Below are positions 9,512 to 16,195 of a DNA stretch of 64,000 nt, one piece after another. Location: assembly GCA_023415825.1 (NCBI GenBank), contig JAEZJF010000022.1, forward strand, positions 62,001 to 126,000, in the 5' to 3' direction. A program made the position numbers and the translations under genes. The notes under the pieces are model-generated. The model worked only from the letters and a program-made list of their open reading frames with translations. It had not been told where the DNA came from and made no database searches. Every line of letters begins with the position of its first letter. Within the stretch, counting starts at the first letter, position 1. Source of the stretch: Bacillota bacterium. GTDB taxonomy: Bacteria; Bacillota; Clostridia; DSM-8532.

Positions 9512-10420
9512 ATGTTTATCAATCCCTACCAAAATGTTCAGGGTGAGTGCCAGAGAAGCAGCTTCCACACCCATGCGGGTACTGGCCCCAACACATGCGG
9601 AGCTTATGAAATAGACGAGGTGTTGGCGGTTTACAAAAAGCTTAATTATGGTTCCATTTGCATTTCAAATCATAATTTGTACACTGATCCAACTCCGTAT
9701 AGCCATCACGGTATTTGCTTATTGAAGGGGTATGAATACACAAAGGATATTCATATGGTATGTGCCAATACCGACAAAGTGTGTATGGAATCCTATCAGG
9801 ATGCCATTGATTCCTGCAATGCCGATGACGGATTTGTAATACTGTGTCATCCGAACTGGCAAAGAGAATGGTATATTGCCAAAGAGACTGTCGATAAACT
9901 CCATGGCTTTGCAGGAATTGAGATTTACAACGGAAGTATTGATTGCGGTCCTATCCGTGAGAAAAGCAACGGACGCTGCAATGCATCCAATATGTATGAT
10001 TACCTATTAAGTAAGGGTAGATTGGTGTGGTGTTTCGGTAACGATGATTTTCATCGGTGGTGGATGATGGCTGTTGCCTGGAATATGATTTTTGCGGACA
10101 GGAATGAAAAAGATATTATAGCTTCGGTGAAAAATGGCCGCTTTTATGTTTCGACCGGATTATTACTGGAATACCTCACTTTGAACAGCGACCGCATCAA
10201 TATCAGTGTCAGAAATAATGAAGGCTTTAAGGATATTTACTGGTACCGTTTTTTTGGCAGAGATGGAGTTCTTTTGTCTGAAATCAGGTCTGAAAACGCA
10301 AGCTATGAAATAAAGGGGCATGAGATGTACATACGGGCCGAAGTGATGAGTTCTTCGGGGAAAATGCTGTATACTCAGCCTGTTTATGATGATACCCGAT
10401 TTGTGAGGGAAATCGTTTAG
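9512..10420 (+). CDS. PHP-domain metal-dependent hydrolase (CehA/McbA-like)
   Basis: The 302-residue protein shows PHP-type metal-binding motifs in order: SFHTHAG (~residue 17), an SNHN segment (~53-56), a GYEYT block, ILCHPNW (~110) and GNDDFHRWW (~173). Near the C-terminus is the FYVSTGLLLEYL segment typical of the 'GRFY.S.GP' block of CehA/McbA-type hydrolases. A GGAGG ribosome binding site precedes ATG 9512, and the gene follows the MFS gene by 13 bp. It is likely a phosphoester or other hydrolase in the LacI-linked pathway. A separate C-terminal remnant of another such gene lies at 15609-16124. Confidence 0.8.
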   Translation: MFINPYQNVQGECQRSSFHTHAGTGPNTCGAYEIDEVLAVYKKLNYGSICISNHNLYTDPTPYSHHGICLLKGYEYTKDIHMVCANTDKVCMESYQDAIDSCNADDGFVILCHPNWQREWYIAKETVDKLHGFAGIEIYNGSIDCGPIREKSNGRCNASNMYDYLLSKGRLVWCFGNDDFHRWWMMAVAWNMIFADRNEKDIIASVKNGRFYVSTGLLLEYLTLNSDRINISVRNNEGFKDIYWYRFFGRDGVLLSEIRSENASYEIKGHEMYIRAEVMSSSGKMLYTQPVYDDTRFVREIV

Positions 10421-10485
10421 AAAAGAATAATCCTGACGTTCCAGTAAGCAGGGCTTTTGAGGTTAATATGTGAAAGGAACATGAG

Positions 10486-11295
10486 ATGATTATATTTTTC
10501 GCTGTTTTAGTTGTACTTTCTATTTTGTTTTGTTTAGCTACAAAGGCTATTCCGGATAAGCAGGTTAATATTGAAAAATTCAGCCAGTATGATTATGCCC
10601 ATCGCGGACTATACGATAATAAAACAGTGCCCGAAAATTCATTAGCCGCATTTCAAAAAGCTGTTAACCATGGCTTTGGTATGGAATTGGATGTACAACT
10701 GTCAAATGACGGCCAGGTAGTGGTTTTTCATGACGATACTTTAAAACGTATATGCGGAATTGATAAAAAGGTTAATGAGTTAACGTACAGTCAGCTTGAG
10801 AAGTTATCCCTGTTGGAGACTAACGAGAGAATTCCGTTGTTCTCTGAGGTACTTAAGGTAGTCGACAAAAAAGTTCCCATGATCGTCGAATTGAAAAGTA
10901 CCGAGCAAATCGATGAATTGTGCCAAAAAACATGTGCGCTGCTTGATCGGTATGGGGGAGTATATTGCGTAGAATCCTTCAGCCCGTCCATTGTCAGATG
11001 GTTTCGTCGTAATAGACCAGAATACATAAGAGGGCAGTTAAGCTGTTCCTATAAAAATGCGGCTCATGTGAAGCTGCATAGAAAGATTATTTTGAAAAAT
11101 TTATTATTAAATTTCAGCGGGCAGCCTCAATTTGTTGCTTATGACCATCGGGAAGACAGTCTGGGTTTTTGGGTATGCCGTCATTTATACCATCCAGTAA
11201 CAGTCGCGTGGACTGTTAGGAATCAGGAGGAGTATGAAGCAGCTAAAAACCGGTATGATTTAATTATCTTTGAAAGCTTTTTGCCCCCAAAATAG
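10486..11295 (+). CDS. Membrane-anchored glycerophosphodiester phosphodiesterase
   Basis: This 269-residue GDPD-family enzyme has an N-terminal hydrophobic anchor (residues 1-22). The catalytic motifs are HRGLYDN (~40), the metal ligands in MELDVQL (~66) and the general base in FHDDTL (~82). A later ELKS motif supplies another metal ligand. It should hydrolyse glycerophosphodiesters, such as deacylated phospholipid or teichoic acid fragments, to sn-glycerol 3-phosphate and an alcohol. It lies 65 bp downstream of the PHP gene in the same direction. An OPA-type permease nearby would fit handling of phosphorylated compounds, but the link is inferred. Confidence 0.9.
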   Translation: MIIFFAVLVVLSILFCLATKAIPDKQVNIEKFSQYDYAHRGLYDNKTVPENSLAAFQKAVNHGFGMELDVQLSNDGQVVVFHDDTLKRICGIDKKVNELTYSQLEKLSLLETNERIPLFSEVLKVVDKKVPMIVELKSTEQIDELCQKTCALLDRYGGVYCVESFSPSIVRWFRRNRPEYIRGQLSCSYKNAAHVKLHRKIILKNLLLNFSGQPQFVAYDHREDSLGFWVCRHLYHPVTVAWTVRNQEEYEAAKNRYDLIIFESFLPPK

Positions 11296-11402
11296 TAAGA
11301 TGAGTTAACTGTATTAAAGGTAATAATGTATCAGAGCTGGTCTCATTTGCTGACGGCACCGCGCCACGCAGAGCACAAAATCATATACGGCATTAATAAT
11401 AA

Positions 11403-11470
11403 ACCAAGCGGAAGGAAGGTATACACCAAGGACGTGGGTGTTTTTCCTCCTCTCCGCTCGGTCTTTTTTA
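11403..11470. terminator. Terminator between convergent GDPD gene and small membrane-protein operon
   Basis: Arms 11403-11419 and 11446-11462 can form a ~17-bp stem. The few mismatches on the plus strand become G-U pairs on the minus-strand RNA. A T-tract (11464-11469) follows on the plus strand and a U-rich stretch follows on the minus strand. It ends the operon read from 12175 towards 11475 and possibly also the GDPD transcript. Confidence 0.65.
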
Positions 11471-11474
11471 GTGC

Positions 11475-11558
11475 TTACTTGCGCCGTTTTACGAAAACGA
11501 CTATGCCGACAATGACAATAACCACAATAGCGGCAACAACGATAACAGCAGGGCTCAT
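11475..11558 (-). CDS. Single-span small membrane protein (27 aa)
   Basis: The product is a 27-residue peptide, MSPAVIVVAAIVV... ending KRRK: a nearly pure Val/Ile/Ala helix followed by a basic cytoplasmic tail, long enough for one membrane crossing. The ribosome binding site AAAGGAG lies upstream of the ATG at 11558 and the stop TAA (11477-11475) is just before a terminator. It is the last gene of the operon with the 178-residue membrane protein. Their promoter carries the same repeats as the two-component promoter, so it may be an envelope-stress or regulatory small protein. No family is recognised. Confidence 0.75.
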   Translation of the reverse strand: MSPAVIVVAAIVVIVIVGIVVFVKRRK

Positions 11559-11589
11559 TGTGTATTTCTCCTTTCGCGTCGTTGTAGTT

Positions 11590-12123
11590 TTATTTGGAAA
11601 GCAGACCATTTGCTTTTTCGCAGACGTCATAAATCTCGTCATACTTTCCATCAATCAAAGGCGTTACTTTATCCGCCTTTTTCTTGCTGATACGGACATA
11701 GCAGAAATAAGGGATTATCCAGCCGACAAAACCGGGAATTGCCAGAATAACCATTAAAGCAAGCATGTTTGCCAAGTATGCGAATACTGAACCGGCCATA
11801 AAAGCGGTACCAATTATACCTATCACATAAGAAACCGTAGCGGCGGCAATGACCTTTGAATTTTCCAGCGTAATGATTTCATTTACACAAGAGTCAAACT
11901 GCCGTTGTAGGCGGGTTAGCTCCGCTTTGTTGCGGATTTTTCGGTCGCGTTTTAGTTTTAAAGTAACCGCACCGACTTTTTGTATGGGGTGGGAAGTTCC
12001 CTCTAAAGTCCAGCCAAAATTGGTGTAGCCGTCGGCATATACAGAAACCATATCATTTTTTACCGTCACATCTTTGTACTCATAGCCGACAAAAGTGTTG
12101 TCGCCCATAACTGCTTCGTTCAT
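11590..12123 (-). CDS. Membrane protein of unknown function, two-component-linked
   Basis: ATG 12123 is preferred over GTG 12132 because AGTAGGAG lies 8 bases before it. The 177-residue product has a soluble beta-rich N-terminal half (~1-70, with GYEYKDVTVKNDMVSVYADGY), a short coiled helix (~75-95), then two hydrophobic segments (~98-120 and ~125-150). A basic loop (RISKKKADK) and a short C-terminal helix complete it. The pattern suggests a membrane-anchored protein with cytoplasmic termini. It is cotranscribed with the 27-residue peptide gene. Repeats shared with the response-regulator promoter suggest control by the adjacent two-component system. I do not recognise a named family. Confidence 0.7.
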   Translation of the reverse strand: MNEAVMGDNTFVGYEYKDVTVKNDMVSVYADGYTNFGWTLEGTSHPIQKVGAVTLKLKRDRKIRNKAELTRLQRQFDSCVNEIITLENSKVIAAATVSYVIGIIGTAFMAGSVFAYLANMLALMVILAIPGFVGWIIPYFCYVRISKKKADKVTPLIDGKYDEIYDVCEKANGLLSK

Positions 12124-12175
12124 TGTAATCACTCCTACTTTCTATTTTCTTTTGGGTCTGCTTCATTTTGCTCAT
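12080..12175 (-). CDS. Small basic ORF (31 aa) overlapping the membrane-protein gene
   Basis: ATG 12175 has a textbook AGGAGG site with 7-base spacing, better than the site of the downstream gene. It opens a 31-codon frame (MSKMKQTQKKIESRSDYNER... ending HFCRL) that ends with TGA at 12080, 44 bases inside the next gene in another frame. The peptide is rich in K, R, Q and S. It could be a genuine small protein or a leader whose translation governs access to the next start. Only the ribosome binding site and position support it. Confidence 0.4.
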   Translation of the reverse strand: MSKMKQTQKKIESRSDYNERSSYGRQHFCRL

Positions 12176-12230
12176 GGTAATGCCTCCTGTTTAAATTTCT
12201 TGCATCTCCTCATATCGTTTTGATATTCAT

Positions 12231-12280
12231 ACTTTACTGTACGGTTGTTTGTGAATTGCTTGAGAATTGTTTGAGAAATA
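12231..12280 (-). promoter_or_regulatory. Promoter with tandem 11-bp repeats, probable response-regulator site
   Basis: On the minus strand there are three consecutive 11-bp units (consensus CAATTCTCAAA) ending in CAACCGT, followed 4 bases later by a -10-like TAAAGT (12236-12231). No good -35 box is present; the repeats sit where it would be. The promoter of the response-regulator gene has the same repeat, the same CCGT end and the same spacing to TATAGT. This is a typical activator arrangement for OmpR/PhoB-type regulators. Confidence 0.65.
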
Positions 12281-12284
12281 TTAA

Positions 12285-12331
12285 AACAAAAAAACCGGCG
12301 CTCACACCTTTAATGGGATAAGCGCCGGCTT
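12285..12331 (-). terminator. Terminator after the histidine kinase gene
   Basis: On the minus strand, AGCCGGCGCT pairs with AGCGCCGGT around an 18-base loop (arms 12294-12302 and 12321-12330). It is followed by a run of seven T residues (12293-12285 region), directly downstream of the kinase stop codon. Confidence 0.85.
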
Positions 12332-12346
12332 CTCGTTAATGTTCTG

Positions 12347-13417
12347 CTAATAATTCAGGGGGATAGTCGCTGTGAATGTACTGCCTTTTCCGGGTTCGCT
12401 GGCAACGCTCAAACGTCCTCCTAATTTGTCAATCACCCTGTATGCAAGGGCAAGCCCCAAGCCGTTACCCTCACTGGAATGTGAAGTGTCACCTTGATAA
12501 AACTTGTCAAAAATACGCCGCATTGTTTCGTTGTCCATTCCGCAACCCGCATCGGTAATAGAAACGGTTATGCTGTCGTTGTCGGAGGTTTGTACCAAAG
12601 CAACCTTACCCCCCGGCTCGGTGAATTTAAGCGCATTAGAAAGTAGGTTCTGCCATACAATTTCAAGCATACCCGCGTCCGCTCGTATCATTGCCTTGTC
12701 CTCAATATTGGCAGTAAACTCAATGCCTTTTTCTTCCCATAAATCCTCAAATTGCAAAGCACAATCACATAGTTGCTTGCATACGTCATAGGGTTCCTCC
12801 GGCAAGGTAATATCCTGATTGTCCAACTTATTAAGCCGTAGGATATTTGCAACAAGGGTATTCAGCTTTTGAGAAGCGGCAATAATGGTATTGCTGTACT
12901 CTTTTCGTACTTCCTCCGGCAAATTGTCTTTTTGCTGCGCGGCGGCATAATTCTGAATGATAGACAAGGGTGTTTTGATTTCGTGAGAAACATTAGCGAT
13001 AAAATCATTCGTCAAGGTTTCTATGCTTCCAAGCTCCTCGACCATTTTATTAAAATCCGTATACATTACATCTACATAGTCGTATTTATCCAAAGTGTGG
13101 GCTGGTTCTAAGTATACGGAAAAATCACCCTCGGCTACTTCCTTTGCCGCCTTACTTATTTTTCGCATAGGGTTATCAAACTTTTTGCGGATTTGGCTAT
13201 GAGTAATTAGAATAAAAGCGGCTGATACAAGTCCCCAATAACCAAGCATACCAAAAATGTATTCGAGCGGCATGTTGCCAAGGTTCATATACTCGGCATA
13301 AATCATGCCCTGTCCGGCTGAAAGGACAAGCAAAACAAAATATGTTATAAGATAGGCTTTTATTGAAAAATGCGTGGATTTGACACGTTCGTCGGGTCGC
13401 TCTTTCTTTTTCTTCAT
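12347..13417 (-). CDS. Two-component sensor histidine kinase (HAMP, HisKA, HATPase)
   Basis: The 356-residue kinase has two N-terminal membrane helices (~21-41 and ~53-73) with a very short extracytoplasmic loop, suggesting intramembrane or accessory-protein sensing. A HAMP segment follows at ~75-130. The phosphoacceptor block NDFIANVSHEIKTPLSII is near residue 145. The ATP-binding domain has NLLSNALKF (N box), DAGCGMD (G1) and GNGLGLALA (G2). Its start overlaps the stop of the response-regulator gene (ATGA), so the two are translationally coupled. The operon ends at a terminator at 12285-12331. The signal is unknown, but the target operon encodes small membrane proteins, pointing to envelope stress. 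Confidence 0.93.
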   Translation of the reverse strand: MKKKKERPDERVKSTHFSIKAYLITYFVLLVLSAGQGMIYAEYMNLGNMPLEYIFGMLGYWGLVSAAFILITHSQIRKKFDNPMRKISKAAKEVAEGDFSVYLEPAHTLDKYDYVDVMYTDFNKMVEELGSIETLTNDFIANVSHEIKTPLSIIQNYAAAQQKDNLPEEVRKEYSNTIIAASQKLNTLVANILRLNKLDNQDITLPEEPYDVCKQLCDCALQFEDLWEEKGIEFTANIEDKAMIRADAGMLEIVWQNLLSNALKFTEPGGKVALVQTSDNDSITVSITDAGCGMDNETMRRIFDKFYQGDTSHSSEGNGLGLALAYRVIDKLGGRLSVASEPGKGSTFTATIPLNY

Positions 13418-14085
13418 TTAAGTACCGCCTTGTATCCAAGCCCGTGAACGGTAACGATTTGAAAACCGTCACAAGCCGAAAACTTGTCGCGAAGTTTTGT
13501 AATATAAACGTCTACGGAACGTAAGCTCGTATCGCTGTCTACCCCCCAAAACTCGTCCATAAGTTGAGCGCGAGAAAATGTTTTTTTAGGGTAAGATAGC
13601 AGCTTGAACAGGATATTAAACTCGCGAACAGTTACCGGGATTTCATCGTCATTAATGCTGGCCGAAAGCGCGTCGGCATCCAGTGTGAGGTTGCCAACCG
13701 TCAGCTTTTTTTCGTCCATGATATTTGCGCGGCGCAAGAGTGCGGCAACCCGCAATACAAGCTCGTCCAAATTGACGGGCTTAACCATATAATCATCAAT
13801 TCCTAAACGAAAGCCCTTTTGTTTAGACGCAATATCATCACGCGCAGTCATAAACAGAATAGGAATAGTCTTGTTGAGAGAACGCACTGTTTCGGCAAAT
13901 TCAAAGCCATCAATCCCTGACATCATAATATCGGAAATAATCAAGTCGTGTAGGTTGCCATACATCAAGTCATAGGCTTCGTTGGGGTTAAGGCAGCCTT
14001 TCGCTGCATACCCGTTATCGGAAAGATGGGTGCATACGATTTGATTTAGCTTACTATCATCTTCCACTACCAATATATTGATCAT
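13414..14085 (-). CDS. OmpR/PhoB-family response regulator
   Basis: Residues ~1-115 form the receiver domain, with the acidic pair in VVEDD, the phosphoacceptor Asp in LIISDIMMSGIDG, the Thr in ILFMTAR and the Lys in YMVKPV. The winged-helix domain follows (~125-223, with RAQLMDEFWG and VDVYITKLRDKF). Adjacent ATG codons at 14088 and 14085 compete; 14085 gives 7-base spacing from GGAGG and a normal N-terminus (MINILVVEDDS). It is first in an operon with the kinase and very probably autoregulated through the repeats at 14117-14150. Confidence 0.93.
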   Translation of the reverse strand: MINILVVEDDSKLNQIVCTHLSDNGYAAKGCLNPNEAYDLMYGNLHDLIISDIMMSGIDGFEFAETVRSLNKTIPILFMTARDDIASKQKGFRLGIDDYMVKPVNLDELVLRVAALLRRANIMDEKKLTVGNLTLDADALSASINDDEIPVTVREFNILFKLLSYPKKTFSRAQLMDEFWGVDSDTSLRSVDVYITKLRDKFSACDGFQIVTVHGLGYKAVLK

Positions 14086-14116
14086 CATCAAGCCTCCAAG
14101 AGGAAAAATCACGATT

Positions 14117-14150
14117 ACTATATCACACGGTTGTTTGAGAATTGTTAAAA
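14117..14150 (-). promoter_or_regulatory. Autoregulatory promoter of the two-component operon
   Basis: The minus strand reads CAATTCTCAAACAACCGT, then 4 bases, then TATAGT (14122-14117). The block matches the promoter at 12231-12280 in repeat sequence and spacing. The predicted leader to the response-regulator start is ~25 nt. The -35 position is filled by the repeat, which suggests activator dependence. Confidence 0.65.
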
Positions 14151-14231
14151 ATCAGCCCTGCTTGAAAGATTTTTTGAAACGCTTAATACGCGGCGGTGGG
14201 GATACTCCCATATTCCTTGCTGAATAATCTG

Positions 14232-14271
14232 AAAAACGATGAAACGGCATAGCCGAAGCTACGCCGTTTCA
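14232..14271 (-). terminator. Terminator with UUCG tetraloop
   Basis: On the minus strand a 14-bp stem (arms 14271-14258 and 14253-14240, one G-U pair) closes a C(TTCG)G tetraloop and is followed by TCGTTTTT. It lies downstream of the 49-residue gene at 14337-14486 and should end its transcript. The surrounding 14086-14336 interval holds no further gene. Confidence 0.85.
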
Positions 14272-14336
14272 CAATCGACTTATGCTGTTTTGTTGAGCCG
14301 CCTCAAACGGCGTACGTTTTTATTTGGGTCGCTCTA

Positions 14337-14486
14337 TTACCTGCTGCTATGTTTCGGTTTGGTATCCTTTTCGGTAGCCATGCTGGCCTTAATGGGGTCA
14401 AGATTTTCATCAATCTGATCATTGTAAAAAGCGGGATCTCCTGCCACTTCCTTTACGGCTCTGGGGTCTGCTTTTTTCTTGTCCAT
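14337..14486 (-). CDS. Small hydrophilic protein (49 aa), unknown
   Basis: The ATG at 14486 follows a GGAGG site with 7-base spacing, and the frame runs 49 codons to TAA at 14337. The peptide begins MDKKKADPRAVKEVAGDPAF and ends TKPKHSSR. It is charged, has no membrane segment, and may be partly disordered. A strong UUCG-tetraloop terminator lies ~65 bp downstream. The good ribosome binding site and terminator support a real gene. I do not recognise the family. Confidence 0.65.
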   Translation of the reverse strand: MDKKKADPRAVKEVAGDPAFYNDQIDENLDPIKASMATEKDTKPKHSSR

Positions 14487-14626
14487 GATATTTCCTCCAT
14501 TATGTTACTTACCTTCTTTATTAATGTTCCCGTGTTTATTTTTTTTATGATTTTAAGGAGACTTCTTTAAATGTTGTCTTTTTTCGATTACTGCGGCTGC
14601 AGAGCTGTGTGGATCATCGGATTGGA

Positions 14627-15355
14627 TTACTTCATCATATTCATGATGGCATGATAAATAAGAAGTATCCCAATGCTTCCAATCATGATAGGGGTAAGAA
14701 TATTTGAGTATTTGCTTATTTTCTCCTTTATTAAGCTATATATCTTATCAAATTTATCCTGGCATTTAACATATAGAAAGTAGAGCAACATCAAAGGCGA
14801 GGCATATATCAGGTTATACAGCAGCAAGATGAGCGTTGATGCTATGACCGGCAATTCATAGTTAAGGATAATGGCCAAGAAGGCAAAATAAGGTAGGGCG
14901 GTAGGCAACTCGCAAATTGTTGCTATTGAGCCGATAAAGAACAATGAAAATGGGTTAAGAGAGCTTGCTTTAAAGAAAGTTGCCGTTTCTTTTGATTCGT
15001 CAGATGCCTCTCCCTTCATAGCTGAAATCTTATGCTCAAGTGTTTTAATTTTTCTGTTCACAAGCTGATAGCCTACAAATACCAGCATTATTATTCCAAG
15101 TATCAGTTCGGCAGTAAAAATCAATAATGAATACTTATTTAAAAACATGTCCATATAATTTTTAAGAAGGGCCGCCAAACCATGGTATACCAGGATACCT
15201 CCCGCAAAATTGACTATTGCTGTTGCAATGATAAAGTACCATATGTGGTATCTTTTTTTCACAAGACCTTGCAGGACAAATTGCTGGGTAATTGCAACCG
15301 GATTTAAACTATCAACTGCGCTAGTGGTAATAGTTGCAAATAATAGTGACAACAT
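14627..15355 (-). CDS. GAP/LysE-like six-helix membrane protein under ykkC riboswitch control
   Basis: The 242-residue integral membrane protein has about six hydrophobic helices. Its opening (AVDSLNPVAITQQF) and second-half repeat (SSLNPFSLFFIGSIATICELPTALPY) are typical of the GAP/Sap (sulfolipid-addressing-like, LysE-superfamily) proteins: each half carries an 'NP' motif and the middle has a charged cytoplasmic loop (~95-125). Its leader carries a ykkC-class aptamer and a terminator, closely resembling guanidine-I riboswitches, which usually control guanidinium exporters (SugE/EmrE types), carboxylases and related transporters. Export of guanidinium or a related cation is therefore a reasonable inference, not a demonstrated function. 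The ribosome binding site is AGAGGA, 9 bases before ATG 15355. Confidence 0.8.
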   Translation of the reverse strand: MLSLLFATITTSAVDSLNPVAITQQFVLQGLVKKRYHIWYFIIATAIVNFAGGILVYHGLAALLKNYMDMFLNKYSLLIFTAELILGIIMLVFVGYQLVNRKIKTLEHKISAMKGEASDESKETATFFKASSLNPFSLFFIGSIATICELPTALPYFAFLAIILNYELPVIASTLILLLYNLIYASPLMLLYFLYVKCQDKFDKIYSLIKEKISKYSNILTPIMIGSIGILLIYHAIMNMMK

Positions 15356-15398
15356 CTGACCATTCCTCTCAACTTTTGTTAATTAAAAAATACAAAAC

Positions 15399-15526
15399 AA
15401 AAAAAGCCATAGAGACATTCTTATAAATATCTCCTAGGCTTTTATCCCTCCGTGAACACAGATAATACTGTGAGTTTTCTCTCGGACCAGCCCAGCCTTA
15501 ACTTAAAACTGCGGAACCCTAGAAAA
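15399..15526 (-). ncRNA. ykkC-class (guanidine-I-like) riboswitch with intrinsic terminator
   Basis: On the minus strand the leader has the conserved ykkC blocks in order: CTAGGGTTCCGCA, CTGGTCCGAGAGAAAAC, a variable hairpin, ACGGAGGGATAAAAGCC and AGGAGA. The closing helix P1 pairs 15526-15518 with 15438-15430. The P1 3' strand is also the 5' arm of a terminator (15443-15399) ending in a T-run. Ligand binding would therefore hold P1 and prevent termination, an ON switch. The blocks match the B. subtilis ykkC type closely. Guanidine versus ppGpp/PRPP subclass cannot be settled by eye, though the gene type favours guanidine. Confidence 0.85.
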
Positions 15527-15563
15527 CTTAAGTCTTTACGTCTGTTTTTAATTTTGCAGTACT

Positions 15564-15592
15564 AGGATAACATACTTTTTTACATAAATCAA
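15564..15592 (-). promoter_or_regulatory. Promoter of the riboswitch-controlled transcript
   Basis: The minus strand has TTGATT (15592-15587), a 17-bp spacer and TATCCT (15569-15564). Transcription would begin near 15557, ~30 nt before helix P1 of the aptamer. Confidence 0.5.
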
Positions 15593-15608
15593 TCAAATTA
15601 CTATGTGA

Positions 15609-16124
15609 AACGGAGCCTTTTACGGTACCAACGGACCTGATCTGCGATTTAACGTGAATGGCGGAGATATGGGAAGTACAGTGATGCTTTCGGCGCCGGG
15701 TGAGGTTACCATAGAGCTGGAGGCTTTCATCGAGCATGGCAATCTGACTTCCGTAAAGGTTTTAGGATATCCTATAACTGGCGATATGAATTATGATGCG
15801 GCTGCTGCTGTTATTTTTGAAAAAGATCTGACAGGCTTTGGAACAAACCGGTATTGTACATCCTTGAATACGCTAGCCTCAACCGATATGTTCTATCGAT
15901 TGGAGGTCAAGAGTGAGAAGAGCAAGCCGGGATCAACCGGAAACGGACCTGAGTTGGGAACAGGCTTTGCTTTCTCTAACCCGGTATGGGCTAAAATGGG
16001 TGCTGAGAGCACATCAAGAAATATCGAGAGCATAAAGTATGGAGGGCAGGAGGTTGCCGTACGCGAGGATGGATTCGGCAGAAAAGTTTTGACTGTTGCC
16101 GCAGCTGAATGCATCCGTGTTTGA
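15609..16124 (+). pseudogene. 3' remnant of a PHP/CehA-type hydrolase gene
   Basis: The frame opens right after a stop at 15606 with no ATG or ribosome binding site, and reads NGAFYGTNGPDLRFNVNGG, then MGSTVMLSAPGEVTIELEAF. The 'FYGTNGPDLRF' block is the C-terminal signature region of CehA/McbA-type PHP hydrolases. The N-terminal metal-binding domain is missing, and the 5' side is occupied by the riboswitch promoter on the other strand. The segment ends with AFSNPVWAKMG and a short tail, as in full-length relatives. It most likely derives from a deletion that fused the 3' end of such a gene to the ykkC locus. It should be silent unless expressed by read-through. Confidence 0.65.
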
Positions 16125-16139
16125 GAGCTTATCAAGTGA

Positions 16140-16180
16140 GAAGGGGATGAATAATATTGAGATGGATTATTCATCCCCTT
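16140..16180. terminator. Hairpin between PHP remnant and GH87 gene
   Basis: Perfect 15-bp arms AAGGGGATGAATAAT (from 16141) and its complement (16166-16180) flank an 11-base loop between convergent frames. The T-tract is weak on both strands, so it may be a modest bidirectional terminator or a transcript-stabilising hairpin. Confidence 0.65.
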
Positions 16181-16195
16181 TGTCCATCCTATTCT

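Noticed and set aside
11326..11757. Plus-strand 143-codon open frame
   Set aside because: It runs antisense through the terminator, the 27-residue peptide gene and the end of the membrane-protein gene; its composition is low-complexity and it has no ribosome binding site.
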